Both the position numbers and the translations under genes were made by a program. Source: JAJDYQ01 sp965214035 (GTDB lineage Bacteria; Pseudomonadota; Gammaproteobacteria; JAJDYQ01). Taken from it: a stretch of 64,000 nt of DNA. Below the pieces are notes generated by a model. That model ran no database searches, was not told the origin of the DNA, and worked only from the letters and a program-made list of their open reading frames with translations. Where the stretch lies: positions 1,054,001 to 1,118,000 of the forward strand of contig OZ243932.1 of NCBI GenBank assembly GCA_965214035.1. Direction: 5' to 3'. This document shows, one piece after another, positions 8,085 through 17,059 of the stretch; within the stretch, counting starts at the first letter, position 1, and every line of letters begins with the position of its first letter.

Positions 8085-9758
8085 CTATCTGCTGACCTTT
8101 GCCCAGCTGTCACGGAGACTGATGATACGATTATAAACCGGATTATCGCCATGTTCCGGGATGTGGTTCAGGGTAAAGTAGCCAAGCCTTTCAAACTGGA
8201 AGGCATCTTCAACCGACGCATCCGATAAACCAGCTTCCAGCTTGCAGCCCTGTAATATTTGCAATGAACCCGGATTCAGTTCATCATGCACATCATTGGC
8301 AACCCAAGGTGTTGGTGTGCTGAATAACCGATCATAAACATTAACCTGGGCATCGATAGCATGATTGGCACTGACCCAGTGGATGGTGCCCTTTACTTTA
8401 CGTCCGTCTGCGGTACCACCATGGCTTTCAGGATCGTATGTTGCCCTGAGTTCCATGACATTGCCGTCATCATCCCTGACTACCTCGGTACAGGTAATAT
8501 AGTAGGCGAAGCGCAGGCGGACTTCACGCCCCGGAGACAGGCGGAAAAACTTTTTCGGTGCATCTTCCATGAAGTCGTCACGTTCAATATAAATTTCCCG
8601 GCTGAAAAATATCCTGCGTGTACCAAGTTCAGGCTTTTGTGGATGGTTGGCTGCTTCAAGTTTTTCTTCGCGACCTTGCGGATAGTTTTCGATAATCACT
8701 TTTAATGGATTCAGGACTGCCAGACGACGCGGGGCATGTTCATTCAAGTGCTCACGGACCGAGTTTTCCAATACATCTATTTTGATCGTACTGTCTTTTT
8801 TGGTAACGCCAATAATTTCACAGAAACGTCGAATGGCTTGTGGCGGATAACCACGTCGGCGCATACCGGAGATTGTCGGCATACGCGGGTCATCCCAGCC
8901 ATCTACAGTGCCATCTTCCACCAGTATATTGAGTTGACGCTTACTGGTAATGGCGTATTCAAGCTGGAGACGTGCAAACTCAATCTGCTGAGGCTGGCAA
9001 GGCGTGGAAAGTACGTCAAGCACCCAGTCGTACAAGGGTCGGTGGTCCGCAAACTCCAGTGTGCATAGCGAATGAGTAATACCTTCTATAGCATCAGAAA
9101 GACAGTGTGTGTAATCGTACATTGGATAAATACACCATTGATTACCTGTCTGGTGATGTCTCGCATGCTTGATACGGTATAGAACCGGGTCACGCATATT
9201 CAGATTGGACGAGGCCATATCAATTTTTGCGCGTAGAACTCGACCACCATCGCCAAATTCCCCCGCCTTCATACGACGGAACAAATTGAGATTTTCTTCG
9301 GTTGAGCGGTTTCTATGGGGGCTTTCGACGCCTGATTCAGTCAAGGTGCCACGTGTCTGGCGAACTTCGTCCACACTTTGATCGTCAACATAGGCTTTTC
9401 CATGCTGAATTAATTGCTCGGCAAACTGGTATAGCTGTTCGAAGTAGTCTGAAGCAAAATGCAGTTCATGCCAATCATAGCCCAGCCAGACAATATCCTG
9501 TTTAATCGCCTCGATATACTCTCCTTCTTCTTTTTCTGGATTGGTATCATCAAATCGGAGGTTACATCGTCCTGAGCAGGATTTAGCTATACCAAAGTTT
9601 AAGACGATAGATTTTGCATGACCAATATGCAAATAGCCATTGGGTTCCGGCGGGAAACGAGTAATTACTCCATCAGGATTTTTTGCCACCGCGATATCAG
9701 AGTCAATGATATTGCGGATAAAGTTGGGCGGGGTGTCCGTTGTTGATTGTGATGACAT
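8085..9758 (-). CDS. glnS: Glutaminyl-tRNA synthetase
   Basis: 557 residues from ATG 9758. This class I synthetase charges tRNA-Gln. The signature HIGHAKS follows FPPEPNGYL, and ITSKRQL serves as the KMSKS-type loop. The C-terminal beta-barrel anticodon-binding region is present, and overall length matches bacterial GlnS. The frame extends to a GTG at 9794, but the 12 extra residues are unlike the family, so I take the internal ATG even though neither start has a strong ribosome site. Confidence 0.95.
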   Translation of the reverse strand: MSSQSTTDTPPNFIRNIIDSDIAVAKNPDGVITRFPPEPNGYLHIGHAKSIVLNFGIAKSCSGRCNLRFDDTNPEKEEGEYIEAIKQDIVWLGYDWHELHFASDYFEQLYQFAEQLIQHGKAYVDDQSVDEVRQTRGTLTESGVESPHRNRSTEENLNLFRRMKAGEFGDGGRVLRAKIDMASSNLNMRDPVLYRIKHARHHQTGNQWCIYPMYDYTHCLSDAIEGITHSLCTLEFADHRPLYDWVLDVLSTPCQPQQIEFARLQLEYAITSKRQLNILVEDGTVDGWDDPRMPTISGMRRRGYPPQAIRRFCEIIGVTKKDSTIKIDVLENSVREHLNEHAPRRLAVLNPLKVIIENYPQGREEKLEAANHPQKPELGTRRIFFSREIYIERDDFMEDAPKKFFRLSPGREVRLRFAYYITCTEVVRDDDGNVMELRATYDPESHGGTADGRKVKGTIHWVSANHAIDAQVNVYDRLFSTPTPWVANDVHDELNPGSLQILQGCKLEAGLSDASVEDAFQFERLGYFTLNHIPEHGDNPVYNRIISLRDSWAKVSR

Positions 9759-9905
9759 CTTGGCAGGCAATGGTAAAAAAGCGGATTCTATCACCGCCCG
9801 ATGCGGATGTAATGATGTTTAAGGATTATGCGTCAGCCGTCTAAGGGTTGGCCGCTCTCATCAAGCACGCCGAATCCAGTGATGGTTGTCATAGCTCTAT
9901 CGGGT

Positions 9906-10214
9906 TTACTCCTTGGGCCGTAAACCCCAGTCGTCGGCTTTTCTGACACGCGGATCCATCAAGATCGAATATAGGTAGGATGGCCCTCGAAGGTGCTGAA
10001 TAGGCGACGTGTTTTCAAGGGGAAGATACTCCAGTGCTTTGAGAAATTCGGAGCGAGCGATGTTTTGATTGATCCCCTCCGGGACAATCGCATTGCCGAC
10101 GACCGTATAGATGTACTCCTTTCCGCGAATTTGGCGAAAGGTCTCACCCTCAAGCACCTTGATTCTCGCCCAGACTGTATCGATTGAAATATGAGTGTAA
10201 TGATTTTTTTTCAT
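9906..10214 (-). CDS. Hypothetical protein (102 aa)
   Basis: The ATG at 10214 has an AGAAG site upstream; another ATG four codons earlier is possible. The sequence has an alpha/beta look (FRQIRGKEYIYTVVGNAIVP), with no signal peptide, membrane span or known motif I can name. It stands alone between glnS and a possible integrase relic, in a region of small accessory genes. Coding quality looks good; function unknown. Confidence 0.5.
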   Translation of the reverse strand: MKKNHYTHISIDTVWARIKVLEGETFRQIRGKEYIYTVVGNAIVPEGINQNIARSEFLKALEYLPLENTSPIQHLRGPSYLYSILMDPRVRKADDWGLRPKE

Positions 10215-10272
10215 GCTTCTTCTCATTGTTATAAAGGGATAGCCTAATCTATCACAAAATGTTCCCTGAATT

Positions 10273-10422
10273 ATGGAAAATCAAAAGATAAAATCTCCCT
10301 TTCTGAGCATGGTGCAGGAGCGCTTGCAGCGATTAAGTTATTCTCTTGAGATCGAAGAAAGTGACTTAAATTGGATATGGAGCCGCCTTGAGCTGATGGT
10401 GTGGCGCGGGCCAAAACGATAA
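10273..10422 (+). pseudogene. Possible relic of a tyrosine integrase N-terminus (49 aa)
   Basis: A complete small frame ATG...TAA reading MENQKIKSPFLSMVQ, then YSLEIEESDLNWIWSRLE. The spacing of Leu/Val, YSL, Glu and Trp-Ile residues matches the start of the SAM-like core-binding domain of IntI/XerC-type integrases (YSLRTE...Y..WI). The catalytic domain is absent, so it would be a decayed fragment. No ribosome site is evident. The match is by eye and only moderate; a free-standing small protein is the alternative. Confidence 0.35.
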
Positions 10423-10432
10423 GGCATTCAGC

Positions 10433-11119
10433 CTATTGTTGCGACGCGCCCGTGTAATGCCGGCTTTTGAAGGTCTCGACAAGTTTATGCGCCTCAGCCA
10501 CCGCGTCCTCGTCCAGTTTCTGCTTCATATAATAGACATAGTGCCCGGCGGCGTACCATTTCTCCGCAGATAGCAAATACCACTTCATGGCTTCTATGAA
10601 ATCAGTTTTGGTGCCGAGTCCATTGTCATACATATAACCCAAAGCCGCCTGCGCCGACGGGTGCCCGGTTATTGCCGCCCTAGTATAGAGTTCAATGGCC
10701 TTTTCATAGTCTCTGGGAGCCCCGTAACCCTGATAATACATGCGCCCCAGACCAAAGTCCCCTGCCGGGTTATTCTGCCTCGACGATTCCTGATACCAAT
10801 GGAATGCCCTTTGAAAATCGCGTTCAATACCCTTGCCCAGGCGGTAATACGATGCCACAGCAGCCTGTGCCCTGCTGTCCCCTTGCCCGGCGGCAGATAG
10901 CATCCACTGAAAAGAGGTTCTCTGGTTTTCCGCAGTTTGCTCACGATTGCTGTAGTGCATCGCCAGCTGATATTGCGCTTCAACATCCCCGGAATCGGCT
11001 CTGGAAAGAAGCTCATCAATATCAGAATAGCGGCTTATCTCCTGCGCATTCAGTACCGCGGAGATCAGCAAAAAAGACACCAGCAGATATCTGAAAAAAT
11101 TAAATATGTTCACAGTCAT
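10433..11119 (-). CDS. Exported Sel1-like repeat protein
   Basis: 228 residues from the ATG at 11119; a GTG two codons later is better spaced from an AGGGG site. The N-terminus (FFRYLLVSFLLISAVLNAQ) is a signal peptide. Then come about four Sel1/TPR-like repeats with AQYQLAMHYS, AQAAVASYYRLGKG, GLGRMYYQGYG and AQAALGYMYDNGLG. Such repeats form helical solenoids that bind partner proteins, here probably in the periplasm. The partner is unknown. It is divergent from the small gene at 11253. Confidence 0.8.
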   Translation of the reverse strand: MTVNIFNFFRYLLVSFLLISAVLNAQEISRYSDIDELLSRADSGDVEAQYQLAMHYSNREQTAENQRTSFQWMLSAAGQGDSRAQAAVASYYRLGKGIERDFQRAFHWYQESSRQNNPAGDFGLGRMYYQGYGAPRDYEKAIELYTRAAITGHPSAQAALGYMYDNGLGTKTDFIEAMKWYLLSAEKWYAAGHYVYYMKQKLDEDAVAEAHKLVETFKSRHYTGASQQ

Positions 11120-11252
11120 CCCCTGATAAGTTCTATACGGTATCCTGGCCGGATACGATGCAGCTTTCAAGCCGGAATCTACTGCCAATGGACGGTTAGC
11201 ATATTTTTTATGTGCTGATATGCTTCTATATCCGTTATTTCAGAGAAATACC

Positions 11253-11549
11253 ATGAGCGAAAACCACGAAGAGCCCAGGGAAGAGCGTATTCTTCAGGTT
11301 ATGCGCAGTATCCTGGTTGATGTCATAAAAGATACGACGACTAAACCCGGCCTCAAACATCCTTTGAAGCAATCCACTATCAGCAACATACGACATGGGC
11401 TTGACCTGATCACGGCGAGACAGAAAGAGCTGCTAGAGGCTTCCGGCAAAAGCTGGGATTTACGGCCAACCTACCCCTCGGCACCACAACAACATACCGA
11501 AGATGGGGTCGTCGTGTCAGTCACAAAGCTAAAAAAGAAGGATGATTAA
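11253..11549 (+). CDS. Conserved-looking hypothetical protein (98 aa)
   Basis: I choose the ATG at 11253 (MSENHEEPREERILQ); the frame also opens at 11220. The protein is soluble and helical (QVMRSILVDVIKDTT, then a segment with ITARQKELLEASGK). No known motif is visible. It converges on the Ser/Thr kinase gene with one base between the two stop codons. Confidence 0.55.
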   Translation: MSENHEEPREERILQVMRSILVDVIKDTTTKPGLKHPLKQSTISNIRHGLDLITARQKELLEASGKSWDLRPTYPSAPQQHTEDGVVVSVTKLKKKDD

Positions 11550-11550
11550 C

Positions 11551-13773
11551 TTATAAGCCCGGAGTCCGCTTGTATTTCTCTCTGGCCGCCTTCAGAGCAC
11601 TGTTTTTTGGATTAACTTTCAGGCCGGCATCCAGCATCTCTACAGCCTGGTCATACTGCCCTGCTTCTGCCAGCGATGTCGCCAACACCAGATAAGACTC
11701 GGCAATCGCCGCTGGTGCAATATCAGTAATAAACAATGCCCCGGGAGGCAATCGCTCTTCCAGGATTTTCAAAAACTCTACTGCCTTGTCTGGACGCCCG
11801 GCTCTGGTTTTTATCAGGAGGCTGCGCTTGACCGCTTCAGCCATAGCACTTTCCAGAGATTCGCGACGTTTTTTTATGCGCCCCTGACGGGCGTCTTCAT
11901 CAGCTTTTTTCTGTTCTTCCGAGGCAAGATAACCCGCATCCGAAAATCGGTTCATTTCAGAGCGCAAAAACAGCAAAGCATCATCTTCGGGATACAGGCT
12001 GAGAGCCTGTTTTAGCATGGCATCCGCATCCAACAGTTGCCTCTCGGCAATCGCGGCATCAATCATCTCCGCATAAACAACTGGAATCCGTATATCCCTA
12101 CGGAGGGCATTTCCAGGAGCCGCCTTGTCCAGTGTTTCAAAGAGCTGTGGTACGGTATGCTCTTCACCAGCAGCCGTCACATCAAGCTCGTCCACAATCT
12201 GCTGTAACGAAGTATCAATGAAGTCAATAACCCGTGTTTTATGGTGTGCAATACGGTTATTTAGTTGTTTGACTTCCGCTGACTCTGGATATAACTGTCG
12301 AGCCTCTTTCATAAGAGTCGTGGCCAGCTGGAAATTATTGGGACCTCCCAAATCGCCGGCAAGCGCATCATCTATCTGCTGGCTGTAATAGGCAACCAGA
12401 CTGTCACGTGCCAGAGACAGCACATTCTGAACCGAAATATCATTGCGATCATCGAGACTCGAAAGTGTTTCTTCCACAATTGCCGGATCAGAAGAACCAA
12501 GCAGTACAACAAGCTCGGCCTCACGTTGCTGTTTAAGGTAGTTTTGAACTGGATAAATCGCGATCAAAGCCAGTGAAACTATCCCCACCACGGCGGCCAG
12601 AGAGTATTTCTCCAGATTGCCGCCCTTATTTCTGAGGCCATTTAAGAATACCTGAACATTGGCTGGTGCTTTATCTCTGTCAAATGACAGACCCTTTCGC
12701 AGCATCTTGTTTTGATGGCGCGTCAGCTTCCTCAGTGGCTTGGGCACCATTTCATGGTCGCGCGCCATAGTGGCAGGAAATTTATCGAATGGATGGCTAC
12801 CCGACAGCAGAATATAACTCACCACAGCAAGCGCATAGATGTCGTCACGCGGGTCAGGTTCTTCCTCTTCCAGCATTTCACAACTGGCATAGGAAGGCGT
12901 AAGCGCACCGAGCTTTCCAGCATCAAATAAGGTTGTGTCTTGCTGACCCGGCTTTTTCACTGCTCTGGCAATGCCAAAATCGAGAACCTGAACACCATGA
13001 CCATCAGTGACAAAGGCATTCCCCGGCTTAAAGTCAGAGTGCACGATATTGCTGGAGTGTGCATAGCCTAATGCATTGCCCATATCTTCAATAAGGGGCA
13101 TTGCTTCTGCAAAGCTCATGCCTTCCTCAGGGACATGCTCGCTGATAAAGTCATTCAAAGGCTTCCCTTCCAGCAACTGCATCGTCATATAGACCATGGA
13201 GTCATAACGGTCAAAGTCATAAACGGTCGCAATGTTGGGATGCGCGAGTTTTTGTGTCCGGCTGCATTCACGCTGCAATGAAATGAATGACTCCGGATGC
13301 CTCTTGAAATTATCATTCAGCACTTTAATGGCGAGGTATGGATTGCGGTCACTGGCCTCAACCTTGATCAGATCTCGGGCCTTGTAAACTATCCCCATAC
13401 CACCTTCGCCAAGGACTTCCAATAGTTCAAAACGATCCTTGATAACAGTTCCCGGCCCTACTGATTCAACTACCCCTTGAGCATCGGTTTCGATAAAAAA
13501 CTGCCTTGGATCATTGGTGCGACTGGTCTCATGGTCGGTCTTGCTGGTGGTGTCTATCGGATCAATCGTATCCGACGCTACCAGCCTGGAAAGCAGGCGG
13601 TTGTATTGCGCATCATTGATCAAACCCTCACCCCGTGCAACATCCAATGCCTGAAGCAGGCCGGACAAGGCCTCGGAGTCTGCCTTGAGCAGACGTACCA
13701 ACTCCTCTTCAAGCTCTTCAAAAGAAGCGCCTTTCTCCGCAAAATCGACTATAATCTGTTTGAAATCCTGCAA
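11551..13773 (-). CDS. Membrane Ser/Thr protein kinase with C-terminal TPR-like region
   Basis: 740 residues. A helical N-terminal region (1-110) precedes a Hanks-type kinase domain (about 114-380). The glycine loop is GEGGMG, with lysine K150 (LAIKVL), E169, catalytic loop VHSDFKPGN (D247) and LDFG (265-267). HRD is changed to HSD, so the arginine that reads activation-loop phosphorylation is absent. One membrane span (about 390-408) is followed by roughly 330 residues of TPR-like helices, presumably periplasmic (LYPEDDALLFL, LDAGLKVNPKNSALK). It likely senses envelope signals and phosphorylates cytoplasmic targets; neither is identifiable here. Confidence 0.85.
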   Translation of the reverse strand: MQDFKQIIVDFAEKGASFEELEEELVRLLKADSEALSGLLQALDVARGEGLINDAQYNRLLSRLVASDTIDPIDTTSKTDHETSRTNDPRQFFIETDAQGVVESVGPGTVIKDRFELLEVLGEGGMGIVYKARDLIKVEASDRNPYLAIKVLNDNFKRHPESFISLQRECSRTQKLAHPNIATVYDFDRYDSMVYMTMQLLEGKPLNDFISEHVPEEGMSFAEAMPLIEDMGNALGYAHSSNIVHSDFKPGNAFVTDGHGVQVLDFGIARAVKKPGQQDTTLFDAGKLGALTPSYASCEMLEEEEPDPRDDIYALAVVSYILLSGSHPFDKFPATMARDHEMVPKPLRKLTRHQNKMLRKGLSFDRDKAPANVQVFLNGLRNKGGNLEKYSLAAVVGIVSLALIAIYPVQNYLKQQREAELVVLLGSSDPAIVEETLSSLDDRNDISVQNVLSLARDSLVAYYSQQIDDALAGDLGGPNNFQLATTLMKEARQLYPESAEVKQLNNRIAHHKTRVIDFIDTSLQQIVDELDVTAAGEEHTVPQLFETLDKAAPGNALRRDIRIPVVYAEMIDAAIAERQLLDADAMLKQALSLYPEDDALLFLRSEMNRFSDAGYLASEEQKKADEDARQGRIKKRRESLESAMAEAVKRSLLIKTRAGRPDKAVEFLKILEERLPPGALFITDIAPAAIAESYLVLATSLAEAGQYDQAVEMLDAGLKVNPKNSALKAAREKYKRTPGL

Positions 13774-13862
13774 GGAATTAACCTGAAGAAATACACTAAT
13801 CCAGCTATTCTAACTAATCTTTCCAACAGCTAAAAGCATTTATTGACCGAATCAGGCAGATA

Positions 13863-14090
13863 ATGGAAAAAGGAAATCCTGAAGCATTCAGGGCAAGAAA
13901 AATAGTCGGCTTCCATCAGGACAGCGAATCAAACTGGGTCGCCGAGCTGTCATGCGGACATAATCAGCATGTCCGCCATCAGCCTCCCTGGATCAACCGC
14001 CCCTGGACGATGACAGAAGCTTCCAGAAAAAAGATGCTTGGAGCCGAGCTTAACTGCAAGAAATGTTCTCAGGATGACAGTCCGGATTAA
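13863..14090 (+). CDS. DUF3565-type small protein (possible metal binding)
   Basis: 75 residues. The core KIVGFHQDSESNWVAELSC, followed by GHNQHVRHQPPW, is characteristic of DUF3565, and two Cys pairs (SCGH and NCKKC) could hold a metal. It starts at ATG 13863, divergent from the kinase gene 90 bp away. No function is established for the family that I know of. Confidence 0.75.
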   Translation: MEKGNPEAFRARKIVGFHQDSESNWVAELSCGHNQHVRHQPPWINRPWTMTEASRKKMLGAELNCKKCSQDDSPD

Positions 14091-14121
14091 GCCCGAAAGC
14101 TCTTCTTTAAATCAGCTCACC

Positions 14122-14898
14122 CTAATCATAATCCCTGTCTTTCCACTGTCTCAGCACCGTGAATACCTGTTCCGTGGTGCTTAAGCCAGTACCTGAATAT
14201 TTTTCGGCAGAGGATCTGACGCCATTCATATCCGTCCTGATAAAGGGGTTGGTCGCTTTCTCTACTGCCAAACGGAAAGGAACTGTCGCCAGTCCCTGCT
14301 CTCGCTCACCGATAACCTGTTCTTCCCTCTTCAGTAATTCGGGGTTGTCAGGTTCTACCCATTTTGCAAATCCGATATTATCCAGAGTGTATTCATGCGC
14401 ACAATAGATGTCGGTACTATCCGGCAGTTCGCGTATCCGGTCCAGAGAGGCATGTAGCTGCGCAAAACTGCCGCTGAATACCCGCCCACAACCACAGGCA
14501 AATAGTGTATCCCCACAGAACAGGGCCGGCGCGGCATAGTAGCCAATGTGTCCTTCGGTATGCCCCGGTATTTCAATCACTTCAGGGGTAAATTTCATGC
14601 CCGGAATATCGACTCTGTCTCCTTCCTTTAGCTTCCGGTCTATTCCAGAGATATTTTCATTCGCGGGACCATAAACCTTCACATCGGGATATTGTCGGCA
14701 TAAACCGGTAATTCCACCGACATGATCGGAGTGCTTGTGGGTAATCAAAATAGCGACTGCTTGCAGATCATGCGCCTGCAGATAATCAATAACAGGTACC
14801 TCATCACCAGGGTCAACAACCGCTGCCTTACCATTATCCCCGGATATCACCCAGATATAATTGTCATCAAAGGCCGGGACACCGTGTATTGTAATCAC
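14122..14898 (-). CDS. gloB: Hydroxyacylglutathione hydrolase (glyoxalase II)
   Basis: 258 residues with the metallo-beta-lactamase fold. The binuclear metal motif is THKHSDHVGG, and later ligands lie in PGHTEGH, FCGDTLFACGCGR and CAHEYT. The enzyme hydrolyses S-lactoylglutathione to lactate and glutathione, the second step of methylglyoxal detoxification. Length and the C-terminal substrate-binding helices fit GloB. The start is GTG at 14898, six bases after the hinT stop, so the two are cotranscribed. Confidence 0.93.
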   Translation of the reverse strand: MITIHGVPAFDDNYIWVISGDNGKAAVVDPGDEVPVIDYLQAHDLQAVAILITHKHSDHVGGITGLCRQYPDVKVYGPANENISGIDRKLKEGDRVDIPGMKFTPEVIEIPGHTEGHIGYYAAPALFCGDTLFACGCGRVFSGSFAQLHASLDRIRELPDSTDIYCAHEYTLDNIGFAKWVEPDNPELLKREEQVIGEREQGLATVPFRLAVEKATNPFIRTDMNGVRSSAEKYSGTGLSTTEQVFTVLRQWKDRDYD

Positions 14899-14904
14899 TG
14901 TTCA

Positions 14905-15246
14905 TTACCCTGGAGGCCAGCTTAACGGACGACCGCCCAGAATGTGTATATGCAAATGGAATACCGTTTGTCCTGCTTCGGCACCATTGTTGACGACCAG
15001 ACGAAAAGCCTCGCCATATCCTTCCTGTCTGGCTATCTCACCGGCCTTTATCATTAAATGCCCAAGTAAAGCCTGATCTTCAGTTGTCGCGTCTATGGCT
15101 CTCGGTATCGGCTTTTTGGGGATTAGCAAGACATGTAGTGGTGCCTGAGGATTAATGTCACGAAAACAAAGGCAATCATCGTCCTCATACACAATATCTG
15201 CGGAAATTTCACGATTAATAATTTTTGTAAATAATGTTTCAGACAT
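14905..15246 (-). CDS. hinT: HIT-family nucleotide hydrolase (HinT)
   Basis: 113 residues from ATG 15246 (MSETLFTKIINREI), the usual HinT start; a longer frame reaches 15279. The histidine triad is HLHIHIL followed by GGRPL and WPPG near the C-terminus. HinT proteins hydrolyse nucleoside phosphoramidates and aminoacyl-AMP. The C-terminal ending is typical of gammaproteobacterial HinT. It is the first gene of a hinT-gloB pair. Confidence 0.92.
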   Translation of the reverse strand: MSETLFTKIINREISADIVYEDDDCLCFRDINPQAPLHVLLIPKKPIPRAIDATTEDQALLGHLMIKAGEIARQEGYGEAFRLVVNNGAEAGQTVFHLHIHILGGRPLSWPPG

Positions 15247-15358
15247 AAGCATCAATCCCAATATTGATTCTATAACCATTCTTGATCATACACAATGCCC
15301 GTAGTCTGCATAACCCCAATACCTGAAGGCTTTTATCGCGGGTCATAAATAAATCGCT

Positions 15359-15628
15359 TTAATCATTATGGTCGGACCTGCTGCTTTTTTCTTCATAGCG
15401 CTGGCAATCATGTACATCTGGAACCGGATCATACCCTCCCGGATACCATGGCTGGCAACGGAACACTCGCTTTATAGCCATCCAGCCGCCTGAAATAACC
15501 CCGTGTATTTGAATGGCCTGTATTGCATAGGAGGAGCATGTAGGTGAAAACCGACAATGTGTGCTTAATACAGGGGAAATGAATAACTGATAAAACCTGA
15601 TAGGTATAATAATCAACTGACGCATCAT
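15359..15628 (-). CDS. yidD: Membrane protein insertion efficiency factor YidD
   Basis: 89 residues. The family signature is complete: IRFYQLFISPVLSTHCRFSPTCSSYA, split over residues 10-35, and GGWMAIKRVFRCQPWYPGGYDPVP. YidD helps YidC insert proteins in the inner membrane and associates with it through an amphipathic N-terminal helix. Normally it sits in rpmH-rnpA-yidD-yidC; here it is alone between a phosphopantetheinyl transferase and hinT, so it has been relocated or is a second copy. Confidence 0.93.
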   Translation of the reverse strand: MMRQLIIIPIRFYQLFISPVLSTHCRFSPTCSSYAIQAIQIHGVISGGWMAIKRVFRCQPWYPGGYDPVPDVHDCQRYEEKSSRSDHND

Positions 15629-15662
15629 AGCACCTGAAAATTTATCTCCTGGAGTTACAGAG

Positions 15663-16457
15663 TCACACCGTTGCGAGGTGCCAATCTGTATATTCAGTTG
15701 TTAAAGCCGGAATTACTGCCGTTAATACATGAGTTGTTCCAGAACAATAAAAACCCCGATAGCGATCCACAGTATTATGTTCGGTGTGAATAAATTTCAG
15801 GACATTGTTATCTTCAAGGCAGACCTCTATTCCGGTAAAGACGATACGCTTTTTGCTCAGTGGGAAATTACATTTGTAAAAAGCCTCTTTGGCACTGAAA
15901 ATGATGGTGGCCTGCCGTTGCTGTTCAACCGGATCGGCGATATCATTCAGCCTTGCGATCTCGCATGAATTAAACAGACGGGGCCATAGCCGAGACTTCA
16001 AGCGTTTGCTCTTTTCAAGATCAATACCTATAGAACCAATACAGGCCGCTGTGCCTGCAGCAGCAATACAATAATCATCGGTATGACTGATACTGCCAAC
16101 TATACCCTCCGGCCACTGCGGACAACCGTCCTTATCCTGACCTATTATAGAAACATCGCACCCCAGGTTTTGCAATACCTGATGGGCATAATAACGACCA
16201 CAAGCAAATTCACGTTGACGATTAATAGAGGCTGACCCAATCAGGCATGATTCCATTTGGCTGATATTCAAGGCACGCTTCAAGACCATGCCACCAAGCA
16301 TCGCACAGTGTCTCGGCATGAGCGAGGCCAGTGTATGAACAAGCCGTGAAATCTCTTCCATCAGTTTTAGTAAAAATCCATCCAGCAGTTTTAAGTTAGG
16401 CAGATAGCCGATTATCGATTTGCTTTTGAATATTGCCCGATCTGCATGGACACCCAT
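15663..16457 (-). CDS. 4'-phosphopantetheinyl transferase, EntD-like
   Basis: About 264 residues from ATG 16457; other starts are a GTG at 16499 and an ATG at 16361, and 16361 would give the common EntD length of about 232. Motifs are GSISHTDDYCIAA, IGIDLEKS (magnesium Asp and Glu) and FSAKEAFYKC. The enzyme moves phosphopantetheine from CoA to carrier proteins of fatty-acid, polyketide or peptide synthesis. Its 5' end overlaps the upstream HTH gene, so they are coupled. No carrier or synthase genes are close by. Confidence 0.85.
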   Translation of the reverse strand: MGVHADRAIFKSKSIIGYLPNLKLLDGFLLKLMEEISRLVHTLASLMPRHCAMLGGMVLKRALNISQMESCLIGSASINRQREFACGRYYAHQVLQNLGCDVSIIGQDKDGCPQWPEGIVGSISHTDDYCIAAAGTAACIGSIGIDLEKSKRLKSRLWPRLFNSCEIARLNDIADPVEQQRQATIIFSAKEAFYKCNFPLSKKRIVFTGIEVCLEDNNVLKFIHTEHNTVDRYRGFYCSGTTHVLTAVIPALTTEYTDWHLATV

Positions 16458-16858
16458 TTTAATAAAGCCTGCAACATTTGTCTTTCTCTTCTCTCGCACC
16501 CTTCTCTCATTACGGTCAGTCTTTCCTGTATTTCCGCAGTAAGGGTCCTGTAAGACTCCAGTTCCGCACGGACTTCAACCAACTCGACTTGCAATCTACG
16601 CACCTGACTTGCCAGCGTCAGCCCATCATTCGCTTCATCCGGATTATATTTATTGACAGCATTATTTTGTAATCGCTCTACCCTCTCGAGCATGGCAGAT
16701 GATTGAGGGTCAACATCTGGATAGACTTTTGCCAAAGCAGACATACGGACATGACCTTCAAAGGTTTCAAGATAACCATCCTGAATTTTTTCCTGAATGA
16801 TCTGCCGGCTAATCCCGGCGAGCTTGGCAGCTTTCGATAAACTCAGTAAATGATCCAT
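16412..16858 (-). CDS. HTH and coiled-coil protein of unknown function
   Basis: 148 residues. The N-terminus (LLSLSKAAKLAGISRQIIQEK) is a MerR-type helix-turn-helix, followed by a long heptad-rich helix (VRRLQVELVEVRAELESYR onward to about 135). It resembles a small DNA-binding regulator or adaptor that dimerises through its coiled coil. It overlaps the phosphopantetheinyl transferase gene by 46 bp and is probably in one transcript with it. Confidence 0.6.
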   Translation of the reverse strand: MDHLLSLSKAAKLAGISRQIIQEKIQDGYLETFEGHVRMSALAKVYPDVDPQSSAMLERVERLQNNAVNKYNPDEANDGLTLASQVRRLQVELVEVRAELESYRTLTAEIQERLTVMREGCERRERQMLQALLKWVSMQIGQYSKANR

Positions 16859-17059
16859 TTATTCTCTGCTCCAGTATCCGTTGACCAGATAGTATTGATA
16901 ACCGTTCTACCCGGCATATCGCACCACAATCAGCTCAAGGCAGTAGCTTATTGTCAAGTAAAATCCAGCCTGATCTCTATAACCGTATTACTATTGATAA
17001 GGTCGGTACAGATACCAAACGATTATAAATCTGCCGGGCTATCAATACTGAGATAGATC

